Shown here one piece after another: positions 27,421 through 36,431 of a DNA stretch of 64,000 bases. Within the stretch, counting starts at the first letter, position 1; each line of letters begins with the position of its first letter. A program made the translations under genes and the position numbers. The stretch lies in NCBI GenBank assembly GCA_965279315.1, contig OZ257145.1, positions 310,001 to 374,000 of the forward strand. The letters run 5' to 3'. The DNA is from JAPWJZ01 sp965279315. Lineage in GTDB: Bacteria; Pseudomonadota; Alphaproteobacteria; Micavibrionales; UBA2020. The notes beneath the pieces were generated by a model. That model did not search any database, had not been told where the DNA came from, and was given only the letters and a program-made list of their open reading frames with translations.

Positions 27421-28067
27421 GCCGCACCCTTGGGCTTGGGCAGAAAGGGCTTGGAAAGGGAGTTGAAGAACACCTCTTCCTCGCTGCGCTTGCCGCCGTA
27501 TTTGCGGTATTCGGCAAACGCGCGGCGCAGGGTGGATTTATCCGAAATTTCGTTGAAACTCTGGCGCGTTACCGCCTCGACCGCACCGTTCTGACCTTTG
27601 CGGATAAAGGTCACGCGTTCTTTGTGGGCGAAGTTGAAAATTTCCTGCAGCGTGCGGTCGGCGACCTTGCGCGAGAAGATTATCTCTTCAGGATTGCGGT
27701 CGAACCAGGCGACAACACTTTTTTTCTCGCGGTTGGCAGCGTAGCCGCGCGCCGTCATGTTATCATTGTTGCGCGCATTCACATCCGCGCCAAGGCGCAG
27801 CAACAGCTTGACGCATTCCAGCCTGCCCTGCTCCGCCGCCGCCATCAGGGGCGTGGAATTTTTGGAATTGCGGCCGTTCAAATCCGCGCCGTTGTCGACT
27901 AGCCATTCTATGGTTACAGCATGGCCGCCATGCGCGGCATAAAACAACGGACCCGCGCGCCCCTGCTGGTTGATTTCAGCGCCTTCAGCCACCAATTGCC
28001 GGACAGCGGGCAGGTCGCCAACCTTGCAGGCCTCCACCAGTTTTTCATTCTGCTGGGCGGTTGCCAT
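27417..28067 (-). CDS. Ankyrin-repeat protein with conserved C-terminal module, array member 3
   Basis: 216 residues. Ankyrin repeats lie at about 8-125, including AGPLFYAAHGGHAVTIEWLV and STPLMAAAEQGRLECVKLLL. The C-terminal module is VADRTLQEIFNFAHKERVTF, GAVEAVTRQSFNEISDK, TLRRAFAEYRKYGGKRSE and EEVFFNSL. It begins directly before the stop of member 2 ends (no gap, no overlap) and overlaps member 4 by four bases. No catalytic motif was recognised. Confidence 0.85.
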   Translation of the reverse strand: MATAQQNEKLVEACKVGDLPAVRQLVAEGAEINQQGRAGPLFYAAHGGHAVTIEWLVDNGADLNGRNSKNSTPLMAAAEQGRLECVKLLLRLGADVNARNNDNMTARGYAANREKKSVVAWFDRNPEEIIFSRKVADRTLQEIFNFAHKERVTFIRKGQNGAVEAVTRQSFNEISDKSTLRRAFAEYRKYGGKRSEEEVFFNSLSKPFLPKPKGAA

Positions 28068-28766
28068 TTACGCTCCCCTGCCGCTCAACCCGGGTAGCGC
28101 GCGCACCTTGGCCAGCACTTCGGGGAAGATATCGCTTTCCGGACGCTTGCCGCCCTGCCGCACATACAGCGCGAAGGCATGGCGCAGCGAATGGCGGTCG
28201 TCGATATCGCGGAAATTCTGGCGCGTGATCGCCTCGACAGGGCCGTTCGGATAGACGCGGATCATTGTCAGGCGTTCGCGGTTCGCAAAATTGAACACTT
28301 CCTCCAGCGTGCGGTTGCCCAACGTGCGCTGCAGCGTCACTTCATCGGTTGCGCCCGTATTCTGCATGATGGACTGCATCAGGAAAATCGTTTCCGCGTT
28401 GCCGCTGGCAAGCGACCAGTCGAAGGCCGTCTTGTCATGCGCTTTCAATGTATGGTCTGCGCCTTCAGCCAGCAATAGGCGCGTGGCATTCACATGGCCC
28501 TTGTTGGCGGCCGCCATCAATGCCGTGCCGCCCTGCTTGTTCGCCAGATTGATTTCCGCGCCACGATCAATCAGCAGCCGGATGACTTCCAGATGCTTCG
28601 GCGTGTCTCCGGAAATCGCGGCCATGAATAACGGGCCATCAACGGATACCTGGTTGAGCGTTGCGCCTGCATCCAGCAATGCCGTCACCTTCGCCGCATC
28701 GCCGGCGGTCGCTGCCTTGATAAGTTGCTTATCGAGGCGTTTTTGTTTGTCGGGGAACAGTTTCAT
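28068..28766 (-). CDS. Ankyrin-repeat protein with conserved C-terminal module, array member 2
   Basis: 232 residues. The N-terminus is basic (FPDKQKRLDKQLIKAATAGD), then come about four ankyrin repeats (DGPLFMAAISGD, GGTALMAAANKGHVNATRLL, KTAFDWSLASGNAETIF). The C-terminal module is LGNRTLEEVFNFANRERLT, GPVEAITRQNFRDIDDRH, LRHAFALYVRQGGKR and ESDIFPEVL. The repeat ISGDTPKHLEVI carries an insertion relative to the consensus. It overlaps member 1 by ATGA. Unknown function. Confidence 0.85.
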   Translation of the reverse strand: MKLFPDKQKRLDKQLIKAATAGDAAKVTALLDAGATLNQVSVDGPLFMAAISGDTPKHLEVIRLLIDRGAEINLANKQGGTALMAAANKGHVNATRLLLAEGADHTLKAHDKTAFDWSLASGNAETIFLMQSIMQNTGATDEVTLQRTLGNRTLEEVFNFANRERLTMIRVYPNGPVEAITRQNFRDIDDRHSLRHAFALYVRQGGKRPESDIFPEVLAKVRALPGLSGRGA

Positions 28767-29542
28767 GGCGCCCCCGTGCCCGGCAGGCGCGTGATTTTCG
28801 GTTTGTCTTCGGGAAAGATGTCTTTTTCCGTCAGCGTGCCGCCGCGCTTCGCGTGTTCCTCGAGCGCTTTTTTCAACATGGTCCTGTTGTCCATATCGGC
28901 CATGTTCTGGCGCGTCATGGTTTCCACCGGCCCGTATTCACCCTTGCGTACCAGCGTCAGGCGTTCAAGCGAGACGAAATTGAAAACGTCTTCGAGCGTC
29001 AGGTCGCCTACGCGCTGTTTGATAATCACCACATTCGCGTAATCCTGCGAGGCGCGGAGCGCAGCCTGTTCCTGCTGGCGGCGTTTTTCATCGTCGATTG
29101 CGCGCTGGCGCAGCGCACGCTCGGCCTCCAGTTTCGTCGTATGGCGCGACAGCCGCGCCACCATGTCCGGCAGTTTATAATTTACGGCGTTGTCGAGCGC
29201 ATTGCGGCCGGAAGTGTCCTTCAACGCGATAGACGCGCCCTTGGACAGCAGGAAATCAACGACTTCGCTGTGCTTGTTCAGCATGGCGTTCACCAGCGGC
29301 GTCCAGCCGAGTGAATTCGGCGCATCGATCTTCGCCCCGCGTTCCAGCAGCAGGCGTACCATCGCTATTTCGCCGGCATCGGCGGCAGCGGCGAGCGCGG
29401 TGTTGCGCCAAAACCCGCTGACCGATTCAATGTTCGCACCGGCATCCAGCAGACGCGTCACTTCGGCGGCATCGCCCTTGCGGGCGGCTTTGCGGAGTTT
29501 CTTGTCGCGCTGTGCAGGCGTTTCCGCCCCGAAACCGAACAT
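28763..29542 (-). CDS. Ankyrin-repeat protein with conserved C-terminal module, array member 1 (first gene)
   Basis: About 259 residues from the ATG at 29542; the frame is open for 46 more codons upstream, but that extension is low-complexity intergenic sequence. Four ankyrin repeats cover about 12-140 (KLRKAARKGDAAEVTRLLD, WTPLVNAMLNKHSEVVDFLL). Unlike its neighbours it has a charged helical linker (about 145-175, ERALRQRAIDDEKRRQQEQ), possibly a coiled coil. The module follows: VGDLTLEDVFNFVSLERLT, GPVETMTRQNMADMDN, LKKALEEHAKRGGTL and EKDIF. The operon promoter should lie in the 176 bases shared with the divergent dienelactone hydrolase gene. Confidence 0.82.
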   Translation of the reverse strand: MFGFGAETPAQRDKKLRKAARKGDAAEVTRLLDAGANIESVSGFWRNTALAAAADAGEIAMVRLLLERGAKIDAPNSLGWTPLVNAMLNKHSEVVDFLLSKGASIALKDTSGRNALDNAVNYKLPDMVARLSRHTTKLEAERALRQRAIDDEKRRQQEQAALRASQDYANVVIIKQRVGDLTLEDVFNFVSLERLTLVRKGEYGPVETMTRQNMADMDNRTMLKKALEEHAKRGGTLTEKDIFPEDKPKITRLPGTGAP

Positions 29543-29718
29543 CGGGAATCGCGTCCTATGGCAATTATTTATTTGCCATAGAAATAACATGTGCGGCACG
29601 GGTGGGCAATAGGGCACAGTTCCAGCATTATGTATAATTATTGTAAATTTTTGTCTGTTTGCAGCCCCTTGCCGCTGCATTAACGTGGAGGAAGAAATTT
29701 CTTACAGGAGACTTTGCC

Positions 29719-30540
29719 ATGAAACGCCTGCTTCTCGCCCTCGCGCTGCTGATGGCCGCCGCTTCCCCCGCTGACGCGAAAGTCGTGACCAAGGAAGTGC
29801 CGTACAAGGATGGCAACGTATCGCTGACGGGTTATTACGCCTATGACGATTCAACGCCGCGCCCGCGCCCCGGCGTGATCGTGATCCACGAATGGTGGGG
29901 CCATAACGCCTATGCGCAACGCCGCGCGGAACAGCTGGCGGAGCTGGGCTATGCGGCATTTGCCGTCGATATGTACGGCACCGGCAAAACCGCAGGCAAC
30001 CCCGAAGAAGCCCAGAAACTTTCCAAGCCTTTCTACGAAAACCGCAGCCTGATGGACAGCCGCGCGATGGCGGGACTGAACAAGCTGAAAACGATGCCGA
30101 ACGTGGATGGCTCGCGCATGTCGGCGGTCGGTTACTGCTTTGGCGGCACGGTCGCGCTTGAAATGGCGCGGCGGGGCGAAGACCTGCGCGGCGTGGTCAG
30201 CCTGCATGGCGGCCTCGCCACGCCGGAGCGCGCCGAACCCGGCCGCGTGAAAGCGCAAGTGCTGGTGCTGAACGGTGGCGCGGATGAAATGGTGAAGGAG
30301 CAGGAGCGCAACAATTTCGTGGCCGAGATGAAGGCCGCAGGCGTGAGCTTTAAAAACATCGTTTATCCCGATGCCACCCACGCGTTTTCAAACCCGAAAG
30401 CGACCGAAATCGGCAATCGGTTCAATATTCCCGTCGCCTATAACGAAAACGCCGACAAGAAATCGTTTGAAGAAGAAAAGAACTTCCTTGCCCGCGTATT
30501 CAAGCCGCGCGCGGAAGAACCAGCCGAAGCGCCTCAATAA
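29719..30540 (+). CDS. Exported dienelactone hydrolase-family protein
   Basis: Alpha/beta hydrolase of about 273 residues. A signal peptide is clear (KRLLLALALLMAAASPADA, cleavage after about residue 20), so it acts in the periplasm. The family signatures are HEWWG with the active-site Glu58, the nucleophile Cys140 in VGYCFGGTVALE, an Asp in NGGADEMV and the His in DATHAFSNP. Cys rather than Ser as nucleophile marks the dienelactone hydrolase group. AGGAGA lies before the ATG, which decides the start against an earlier in-frame ATG at 29659. The natural substrate is unknown; no aromatic degradation genes are near. It meets the chemotaxis gene tail to tail with no gap. Confidence 0.9.
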   Translation: MKRLLLALALLMAAASPADAKVVTKEVPYKDGNVSLTGYYAYDDSTPRPRPGVIVIHEWWGHNAYAQRRAEQLAELGYAAFAVDMYGTGKTAGNPEEAQKLSKPFYENRSLMDSRAMAGLNKLKTMPNVDGSRMSAVGYCFGGTVALEMARRGEDLRGVVSLHGGLATPERAEPGRVKAQVLVLNGGADEMVKEQERNNFVAEMKAAGVSFKNIVYPDATHAFSNPKATEIGNRFNIPVAYNENADKKSFEEEKNFLARVFKPRAEEPAEAPQ

Positions 30541-32205
30541 TTACGCAGCCTTGATGTCGCGCAGGAAACTGCCGACCTGACCGCGCAGGCTTTCCGACTG
30601 GCGCGACAGGTCGGACGCCGCAGCGATCATCTGGCTGACCGCGGAGCTGGCGCCCGTCGAGGCCAGCTTCACATCCGTCGCATGCGTCGATACATCCTGC
30701 GTGATTTCCGCCGCCTGCTGCACATTGCGCGCGATTTCCTGGGTCGCGGCACCCTGCGCCACCACGGCATTCGCGATGGTCGCCGAAATCTTGTTCATTT
30801 CGTTGATCGTTTCGGATATCTGCTGAAGCACGCCGACGGTATCGGACGCCGCCTGCTGGATAAAACTCACCTGTTCCTCGATCTGGCGCGTCGCCAGCGT
30901 CGTCTGGCCGGCAAGGTTTTTCACTTCCGCCGCCACGACTGAAAATCCCTTGCCCTGTTCGCCCGCGCGCGCGGCCTCGATCGTTGCGTTCAATGCCAGC
31001 AGGTTGATCTGCGCCGTGATCTCGTTAATCACATCGACGACGCCGCCGATTTTTTCCGCCGCTTCGCTTAAGGATTCAGCGGTTTCGTTGGCACGCTCCG
31101 CCTCGCCCACTGCCGAGGTCATGATTTTTTCGCCGTTTTCGACCTGCTCCGCGATGCCGCGGATGGATGCGGACAATTCGGTAGTGGCGGCAGCAACGGT
31201 CTGCACGTTTTGCGATGCACCCGCGATGCCCATGACCAGCTTGCCCAGTTTATCCGCGCTATCCTGTGCGCGCTTCATGACGTCGCGGGATGTGGCGTCC
31301 ATTTCGGTCGCGGCGGAGGCGACGGTATCGGCCACGCTTTTCACCTTGGCCTCGAAATTGTCGGCCAAGCCGAACATCGCGCCACGGCGTTCTTCTTCGA
31401 CGCGGCGCTTCAGCGCCTCTGCTTCGGCCTCCAGTTTGCGTTTCTCCTCGACATTGCGGCGGAAAATGCCAAGCGCCGCCGCGATCTGCCCGATTTCGTC
31501 ATGGCGGTCGGTGAAGGGGACATGGCCGTCAAGACGCCCTGCTGAAATTTCCTTCATCAGCAAGATCAGCCTTTCCTGCGGCTCGAAAATCTGGCGGCGC
31601 GCGAACAACGGCACCATGAGTGCGACCATGATGACGCAGAACGCAATCAGCAAATGGCGGCTGATGGCAGTATCGGCCGTATTGTTCGCGGTCGCGCCCA
31701 GAGCGCGAATATGCGCCGACAGTTGCGTCCCGACATCGTCGTTCTTGACGCGAAGCCGTTCAAACAGGTCTTCAAAGCTTTTCAGTTCGTCGTCATTCTG
31801 GCCTTGGGCGGTATCGATCAGAGTTGCGGCCGCGACGTTATATTCGGCCGCCAGCAGCGTAATCGCGCGCAAACTGCGACGTATTTCATCTGGCGGGTTG
31901 AGGCTTAAGGCGTGTTCGATGTCGGAGGAAAAGGCCGCACCATCGGCGCGCATCTGCGCCTTGGCTTCCTTCAGCAGGCTCGCCTTGTTGATGCTGCGGG
32001 CATAGAGCGCCTTCATGACTTGCGACTGCACGGCGTCATGCATCATGTCGGCATGCATCTGTGCACGCACGATTTCGGCGGCCTGCCCTTCGGCATTCGC
32101 ATCATCGACAAGTGCGCGGGTCATGATGAAATCATGCACGGCGGCAAGCGCGATCACGGCGATCACGACCGCACTCAGCCAGGTGAATTTTCTCTTGAGC
32201 GTCAT
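30541..32205 (-). CDS. Methyl-accepting chemotaxis protein
   Basis: 554 residues. A first membrane segment at about 8-26 (TWLSAVVIAVIALAAVHDF) is followed by a periplasmic helical region of roughly 150 residues. A second membrane segment (HLLIAFCVIMVALMVPLF) and a HAMP region come next. The cytoplasmic signalling domain contains the conserved hairpin INLLALNATIEAARAGEQGKGF and VVAAEVKNLAGQTTLATRQI, which contacts CheA/CheW. No C-terminal CheR-tethering pentapeptide is seen. GGGAGG lies upstream of the chosen ATG; another ATG six codons earlier is less likely. No other chemotaxis gene is in the window, so it is an orphan receptor of unknown ligand. Confidence 0.93.
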   Translation of the reverse strand: MTLKRKFTWLSAVVIAVIALAAVHDFIMTRALVDDANAEGQAAEIVRAQMHADMMHDAVQSQVMKALYARSINKASLLKEAKAQMRADGAAFSSDIEHALSLNPPDEIRRSLRAITLLAAEYNVAAATLIDTAQGQNDDELKSFEDLFERLRVKNDDVGTQLSAHIRALGATANNTADTAISRHLLIAFCVIMVALMVPLFARRQIFEPQERLILLMKEISAGRLDGHVPFTDRHDEIGQIAAALGIFRRNVEEKRKLEAEAEALKRRVEEERRGAMFGLADNFEAKVKSVADTVASAATEMDATSRDVMKRAQDSADKLGKLVMGIAGASQNVQTVAAATTELSASIRGIAEQVENGEKIMTSAVGEAERANETAESLSEAAEKIGGVVDVINEITAQINLLALNATIEAARAGEQGKGFSVVAAEVKNLAGQTTLATRQIEEQVSFIQQAASDTVGVLQQISETINEMNKISATIANAVVAQGAATQEIARNVQQAAEITQDVSTHATDVKLASTGASSAVSQMIAAASDLSRQSESLRGQVGSFLRDIKAA

Positions 32206-32267
32206 TATTGCAGGCCTCCCCATAACCTAGGAGTGTACCTTAAAAACAATAACAACTAAAGATTGCG

Positions 32268-32303
32268 ATCCGTACTTGCATACCATCCTATGCAAGTACG
32301 GAT
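32268..32303. repeat. Perfect 15-bp inverted repeat between mscL and the chemotaxis gene
   Basis: Arms ATCCGTACTTGCATA and TATGCAAGTACGGAT are exact reverse complements around a six-base loop. It lies just downstream of mscL and upstream of the chemotaxis gene. No adjacent T-run follows on the minus strand, so it is not a standard terminator. It could stabilise the mscL mRNA end or bind a dimeric regulator. Confidence 0.8.
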
Positions 32304-32309
32304 ATCGCC

Positions 32310-32741
32310 TTATTTCTTCTTCAGCAGGTCGCGGATTTCTTCCAGCAGGACTTCGGAGCGTGCGGGCGCTGGCGGCGCGGCAGCGATCGCTTCCTCTTTC
32401 GCCTTCAGTTTGTTGAGGGGCTTCACCACAAAGAAGAAGATCGCGAACGCAACCAGCAGGAACTGGAACAGCGTATTGCCGAACATGCCGATATTCCAGG
32501 TGCTGACGCCAGCGGCTTTGGCGGCGGCGATGGTCGGGTAGGTCTGGTCGGTCGCGCTTAACGTGATAAAGAAATTGCTGAAATCGACCTTGCCGAGAAT
32601 CAGGCCCAGCGGCGGCATGATGATGTCTTCGACCAGCGAGGTGACGATTTTGCTGAACGAAGCGCCGATAATGACGCCTACCGCGAGGTCAACGACGTTG
32701 CCGCGCATGATGAATTTCTTGAATTCCTGAAGCATTTCCAT
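32310..32741 (-). CDS. mscL: Large-conductance mechanosensitive channel
   Basis: Homopentameric inner-membrane channel that opens under osmotic downshock. 143 residues, typical. The N-terminal amphipathic helix QEFKKFIMRGNVVDLAVGV and first membrane helix VIIGASFSKIVTSLVEDIIMPPLGLI carry the family signature. The second helix is near FQFLLVAFAIFFFVVKPLN, and the cytoplasmic C-terminal helix SEVLLEEIRDLLKKK ends the protein. The periplasmic loop is longer than in many homologues (TLSATDQTYPTIAAAKAAGVS), as in several proteobacterial versions. A gene of its own, upstream of the chemotaxis receptor on the same strand. Confidence 0.97.
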   Translation of the reverse strand: MEMLQEFKKFIMRGNVVDLAVGVIIGASFSKIVTSLVEDIIMPPLGLILGKVDFSNFFITLSATDQTYPTIAAAKAAGVSTWNIGMFGNTLFQFLLVAFAIFFFVVKPLNKLKAKEEAIAAAPPAPARSEVLLEEIRDLLKKK

Positions 32742-32857
32742 GGCCTTTTTCCCTTGCTGGCTTGTGATAAGTCATTTTCTATGCCTTTTAAGGGCGTAAT
32801 TCAACTAATTACTTGATATTCCAACATTAATGTTTGAATCTATTTTCCGGAAAGTGT

Positions 32858-32886
32858 TTGCATAAGCAAAATACGGGTGCTATAGT
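32858..32886 (+). promoter_or_regulatory. Sigma-70-type promoter for the 1162-residue protein gene
   Basis: TTGCAT at 32858-32863 and TATAGT at 32881-32886 are spaced by exactly 17 bases. The start codon lies 36 bases after the -10 box, leaving a short leader with AAGGA before the ATG. Confidence 0.65.
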
Positions 32887-32922
32887 CCCCTCGATATTAA
32901 CCAATTCAAGGATGGAACATCG

Positions 32923-35900
32923 ATGGCCGACAGCCTTCCGTCGAACGGCGATTTCAAGCTTCCCCAGGACCTCGCGACACTGTCGCAAATGCGGGACCAG
33001 CTCAGCGATTACCTCAACACCCTTGAGCGCAACACGGATTCAGTAAACGCCTGGCTGCTGAAACACCAGAACAGCGTCATCGTCGGCCACCACCAGCTGA
33101 ACCGTTCCGTTTCCCTGAAGAATGAAAAAGACGCGCTGCAGGCGCTGAAGGATCTTGGCGAAACAGCCGGATTCGTTTTGTCGATGCAGGATTTCAAAGG
33201 CCAGGCTGAAGCGGCATTCGGCGTCGACAGCGCAGTCGTGAAGGAAATCGCCAAGCATTCCTTGGGCGTGCCGAAGGCAATTCTGGAAGACCTGCCCGAA
33301 ATAAAGCTGCCCGACGAAAACGCGCCTGCCGCCTATGTGCCGCCCCTGCCACAGCCGGAACTGCCAGAGCCGGAGCCCGAAAAAAAACGCAGCATGTGGA
33401 ACCCGGCGACATGGTTCGGCAAGGACGAGCGCGCGGAAGAAGAAGCCCGCAAGAGCGCCGAAGCCGAAGCACAGCGCAAGATCGACGAAATCAAGCGCCA
33501 TTGGCGCCTTGTACGCAGCGAGTTGATCGGCCTGCAGAGCGATCGCCATTATTACGTCGACAGCTTCATGGACTGGGTCGGCGAAACGCTGTCGCCGCAA
33601 AAGGAATCCGAAGCCGAAGCCAAAAAGCTGATGGAAAAATACCAGAACCCGCAATTCGTCATCGACCTCGCGGTCAAGGACTATGCGGAAGTGATGGATG
33701 TGAAGGTCGGCATGGTCAAGGACCGCGCCCTTCTTTATTCCAAAACCGCCGCCCTGATCGACGAACAGCGCATCCCCGAATTCAACGCCCTGCTGCCGGG
33801 CCTGTTCCCTAAATCGGAAACATCGGAATCGAAACAGCTGAAGCAATTGCTGCTGCAGGATTACAAAGTGGTCAGCTTCGCCGAAATGGCGCTCGACCGC
33901 GTCACCAAGCGCGACGAACAGCTGCTGCTGCTGCAAACCGCGCTTTTGCATGAACCCGACTTCAAGCTGGCGGGCGCAAGCAGCAAGACGCAAGTGTTTG
34001 AGCGCATCCTGAAGGAAGTGACCGCGGCGCAAGACCCGTTGGACGCATCCGCCCTCAGCCTGACACTGAAAAAACTGGGCATCGGCAACGACAACGGTGC
34101 CGGCCTCATCGACCTGAAGAATTCCAACAAGACAGTGTTCGAACGCCTTGCCACGCGCTTTAACGGCTCGCTCACGAAAATGCAGGAAGCTGTCGGTTAT
34201 GTGCTGAACGGCCTCGGCAGCTCGACCGGCCCGTCTGACAAGCAGCTTGCGGGCTTTGTTGCCGCTGTGCGTGCGCAGGACCCGATCAAGCTGGGCACTG
34301 TTCTCTCCAGCATCGACGGGGGCGCAGGCGCGCTTTCCTTCAAAGGCCTGTGGAACCTGACCTATCCCGGCACATCGCTGATCGGCGAAATTTCAAAGGC
34401 TGCGAAAACGACGGCGGACCTGTCGGCATTGACCGACCTCGCATTGCGCGCGGGCCTGACCGACGAATTCAAGGTCGGCACGAATGCCGTGCAGGGCGAC
34501 GCCAAAAACGTCCTGAAATTTATCAACGAAAAAATCATGCCGGAGCATGAGGATTTCAACCTTGCCGTCATGCGCAAATTGATCGGTGCATCCTTCGCGA
34601 ATGCCGGCCTCGACCAGCTGCGCAAGGAACTGACCCGTGCGGGCGGCTGGCTGGAGCAAGTCGCCGCATCGCCGCTGAACGCCGAAGGCAAGCTGAACTG
34701 GACGGCGGCCCTGATGGAGCCGTGGCCGTCGAACATCGTGAAATCCAACATCCTGTTCGAAGCCGCGCAAACGGCGCAGAACCCGGATGCGAAAAAAGCA
34801 CTGCTGTCGATGGAAGCCAACCTGACGGGCGACAATGTGCGCCTCGATGATGGTCGCATTCTGACCAACCTCGATCGCCTCGCGAACATCTGGTACGACG
34901 AAGAATCAAAAGTAATGCGCCTGACCGTCAATGGCACCGGCCACACCATGCTGGAAGGCGTATCGCCGCAGACCGCCAAGGAAGTGCTGACGCATATCCA
35001 GCGCAAAGCGCCGTTCCTGCAGGCGGAATATGACGGATTGTATAACCCGTCGAACCTCGACCGCATCGTGACCACGCCGCAGAAAACCGCCATTTACTGG
35101 GGCAACCACACCGGCATGCTGAACGTGCCCGATGAAACGATCGCCAACCTGCACAAGCATCCAGATTTCCTGCATGTGACGAACAGCGGCAACGGCCAGA
35201 CACACAGCATCAACCTGAAGACCGTCGCACTCCTGCAACCGCTGTCGGACGGCACGCATTTGCTGGTCGATAAATACGGCGCCGTGCAGGTGCTGGAAGG
35301 CAAGATCGACCTGAAGGCGAAAGACAACCTTCTGGACCTGTCGGGCACTTACTTCAACCCGCGCAACGCATCGATCCTGTCGCTGGACGGCACGAAAAAT
35401 ACCGTCGGCTTCCGCGCCGAAAGCAAGGATTTCGAAGACCTGCTGGAAAGCGTTTCCGCCGGCCAGTATTTCTACAACCTCGACCTGAGTGCGGCGGATT
35501 TCGCGCGCGCGCAGTCGGCTGTTGCCGCAGCGCCCGCAATCGCGGCTGCGAACAAGGGCGACCTGAAAAACCTGCATTTCAACTTTGAAACGCTGGGCTA
35601 TATGATCTATTCGGACGAGCGCGAAGCCGGCTTCAGCATCCGCAAAAACGGCCCCGCCAAGACGCCCGGCTTTATCGCGACGCAGGAAGAAGCGCTGGCG
35701 AAAAACATCTATGCCGGACTGTCGTCGAACCCAGACCTGGTGACGGTCGGTAATGTCGTGACGCATAAATCACTGATCGACGACGCCTATTACAACGCCG
35801 ACAAGCAGCGTTTCTATATGGTGCTGAACAACGACATCCTGCCGATCCCGGCGGATGACGAACAGTCCTACAAGGCGCTGCAAAAACTGTCGAAAGAAGA

Positions 35901-36411
35901 CGGTTTCATGGTTGTGGGTGCCAGCACCGTCCCGAACCCGACCGGTCGCGGCACAGTGGAAGTGCCCGCCGATATCATCAACCTGAACCGCACAGTCATG
36001 CAGTTCTATAGCGAAGCGCAGGACAAAACATTCCTTGTCGCCGATAACGAGCGCTTCTTCTATATCGGCTACGACAAGCAGCAAGCGGCAAGCCTGTTCG
36101 ACCTGCTGGAAAAGCAAGGCCTGCAGGATGCGAAAGCGGCAACGCCCAAGGCACTCGGCTGGACGCAGAAGCTGTCGGAAACGGCTGAGGCACTGCCGAC
36201 AGTCATGGTGCGCGTGACGCCCTCACTGACCGACCTTTCCCGCGAACACCTCCTGCAGCAGGCCGTCGGCCAGACGGGCGAGAACCGCGCGATGCCGGAG
36301 CCGAAAAAGGACTTCAGCATTGCAGCCGCGCCCTACAAGCCGAATGCGCTGCTGGAATACCCCGTGCGTCCCAACGTCGCACCGCAGCGCAAGGTGACGC
36401 GGAGCATCTGA
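32923..36411 (+). CDS. Large protein of unknown function with degenerate beta-beta-alpha repeats
   Basis: 1162 residues, not recognised. No signal peptide or membrane segment is visible, so it is probably cytoplasmic or exported by a route with no visible signal. The N-terminal part is helical, with a proline/glutamate stretch at about 139-155 and a charged, coiled-coil-like segment at about 168-195. The middle (about 200-640) is mostly helical. From about 656 to 1065 I see six weakly similar units starting near 656, 726, 811, 895, 956 and 1028. Each has a short strand pair, often with aromatic-Asp and a small-residue turn, then a helix (e.g. IWYDEESKVMRLTVNG, FYSEAQDKTFLVADNERFF). The tail is basic and proline-rich. 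It is a single-gene unit with its own promoter and terminator. Neighbours give no clue. Confidence 0.88.
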   Translation: MADSLPSNGDFKLPQDLATLSQMRDQLSDYLNTLERNTDSVNAWLLKHQNSVIVGHHQLNRSVSLKNEKDALQALKDLGETAGFVLSMQDFKGQAEAAFGVDSAVVKEIAKHSLGVPKAILEDLPEIKLPDENAPAAYVPPLPQPELPEPEPEKKRSMWNPATWFGKDERAEEEARKSAEAEAQRKIDEIKRHWRLVRSELIGLQSDRHYYVDSFMDWVGETLSPQKESEAEAKKLMEKYQNPQFVIDLAVKDYAEVMDVKVGMVKDRALLYSKTAALIDEQRIPEFNALLPGLFPKSETSESKQLKQLLLQDYKVVSFAEMALDRVTKRDEQLLLLQTALLHEPDFKLAGASSKTQVFERILKEVTAAQDPLDASALSLTLKKLGIGNDNGAGLIDLKNSNKTVFERLATRFNGSLTKMQEAVGYVLNGLGSSTGPSDKQLAGFVAAVRAQDPIKLGTVLSSIDGGAGALSFKGLWNLTYPGTSLIGEISKAAKTTADLSALTDLALRAGLTDEFKVGTNAVQGDAKNVLKFINEKIMPEHEDFNLAVMRKLIGASFANAGLDQLRKELTRAGGWLEQVAASPLNAEGKLNWTAALMEPWPSNIVKSNILFEAAQTAQNPDAKKALLSMEANLTGDNVRLDDGRILTNLDRLANIWYDEESKVMRLTVNGTGHTMLEGVSPQTAKEVLTHIQRKAPFLQAEYDGLYNPSNLDRIVTTPQKTAIYWGNHTGMLNVPDETIANLHKHPDFLHVTNSGNGQTHSINLKTVALLQPLSDGTHLLVDKYGAVQVLEGKIDLKAKDNLLDLSGTYFNPRNASILSLDGTKNTVGFRAESKDFEDLLESVSAGQYFYNLDLSAADFARAQSAVAAAPAIAAANKGDLKNLHFNFETLGYMIYSDEREAGFSIRKNGPAKTPGFIATQEEALAKNIYAGLSSNPDLVTVGNVVTHKSLIDDAYYNADKQRFYMVLNNDILPIPADDEQSYKALQKLSKEDGFMVVGASTVPNPTGRGTVEVPADIINLNRTVMQFYSEAQDKTFLVADNERFFYIGYDKQQAASLFDLLEKQGLQDAKAATPKALGWTQKLSETAEALPTVMVRVTPSLTDLSREHLLQQAVGQTGENRAMPEPKKDFSIAAAPYKPNALLEYPVRPNVAPQRKVTRSI

Positions 36412-36431
36412 TGCCGGATGACAGAATAACG

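Noticed and set aside
26114..29542. Polymorphic toxin/immunity locus made of ankyrin genes
   Set aside because: Tandem ankyrin genes can be immunity proteins, but no large toxin gene with a secretion domain lies nearby; kept as a general unknown array.
29543..29680. Forty-six-codon upstream extension of the first ankyrin gene
   Set aside because: The added residues are not ankyrin-like, and the ATG at 29542 leads straight into the family sequence; the longer start would use up most of the promoter region.
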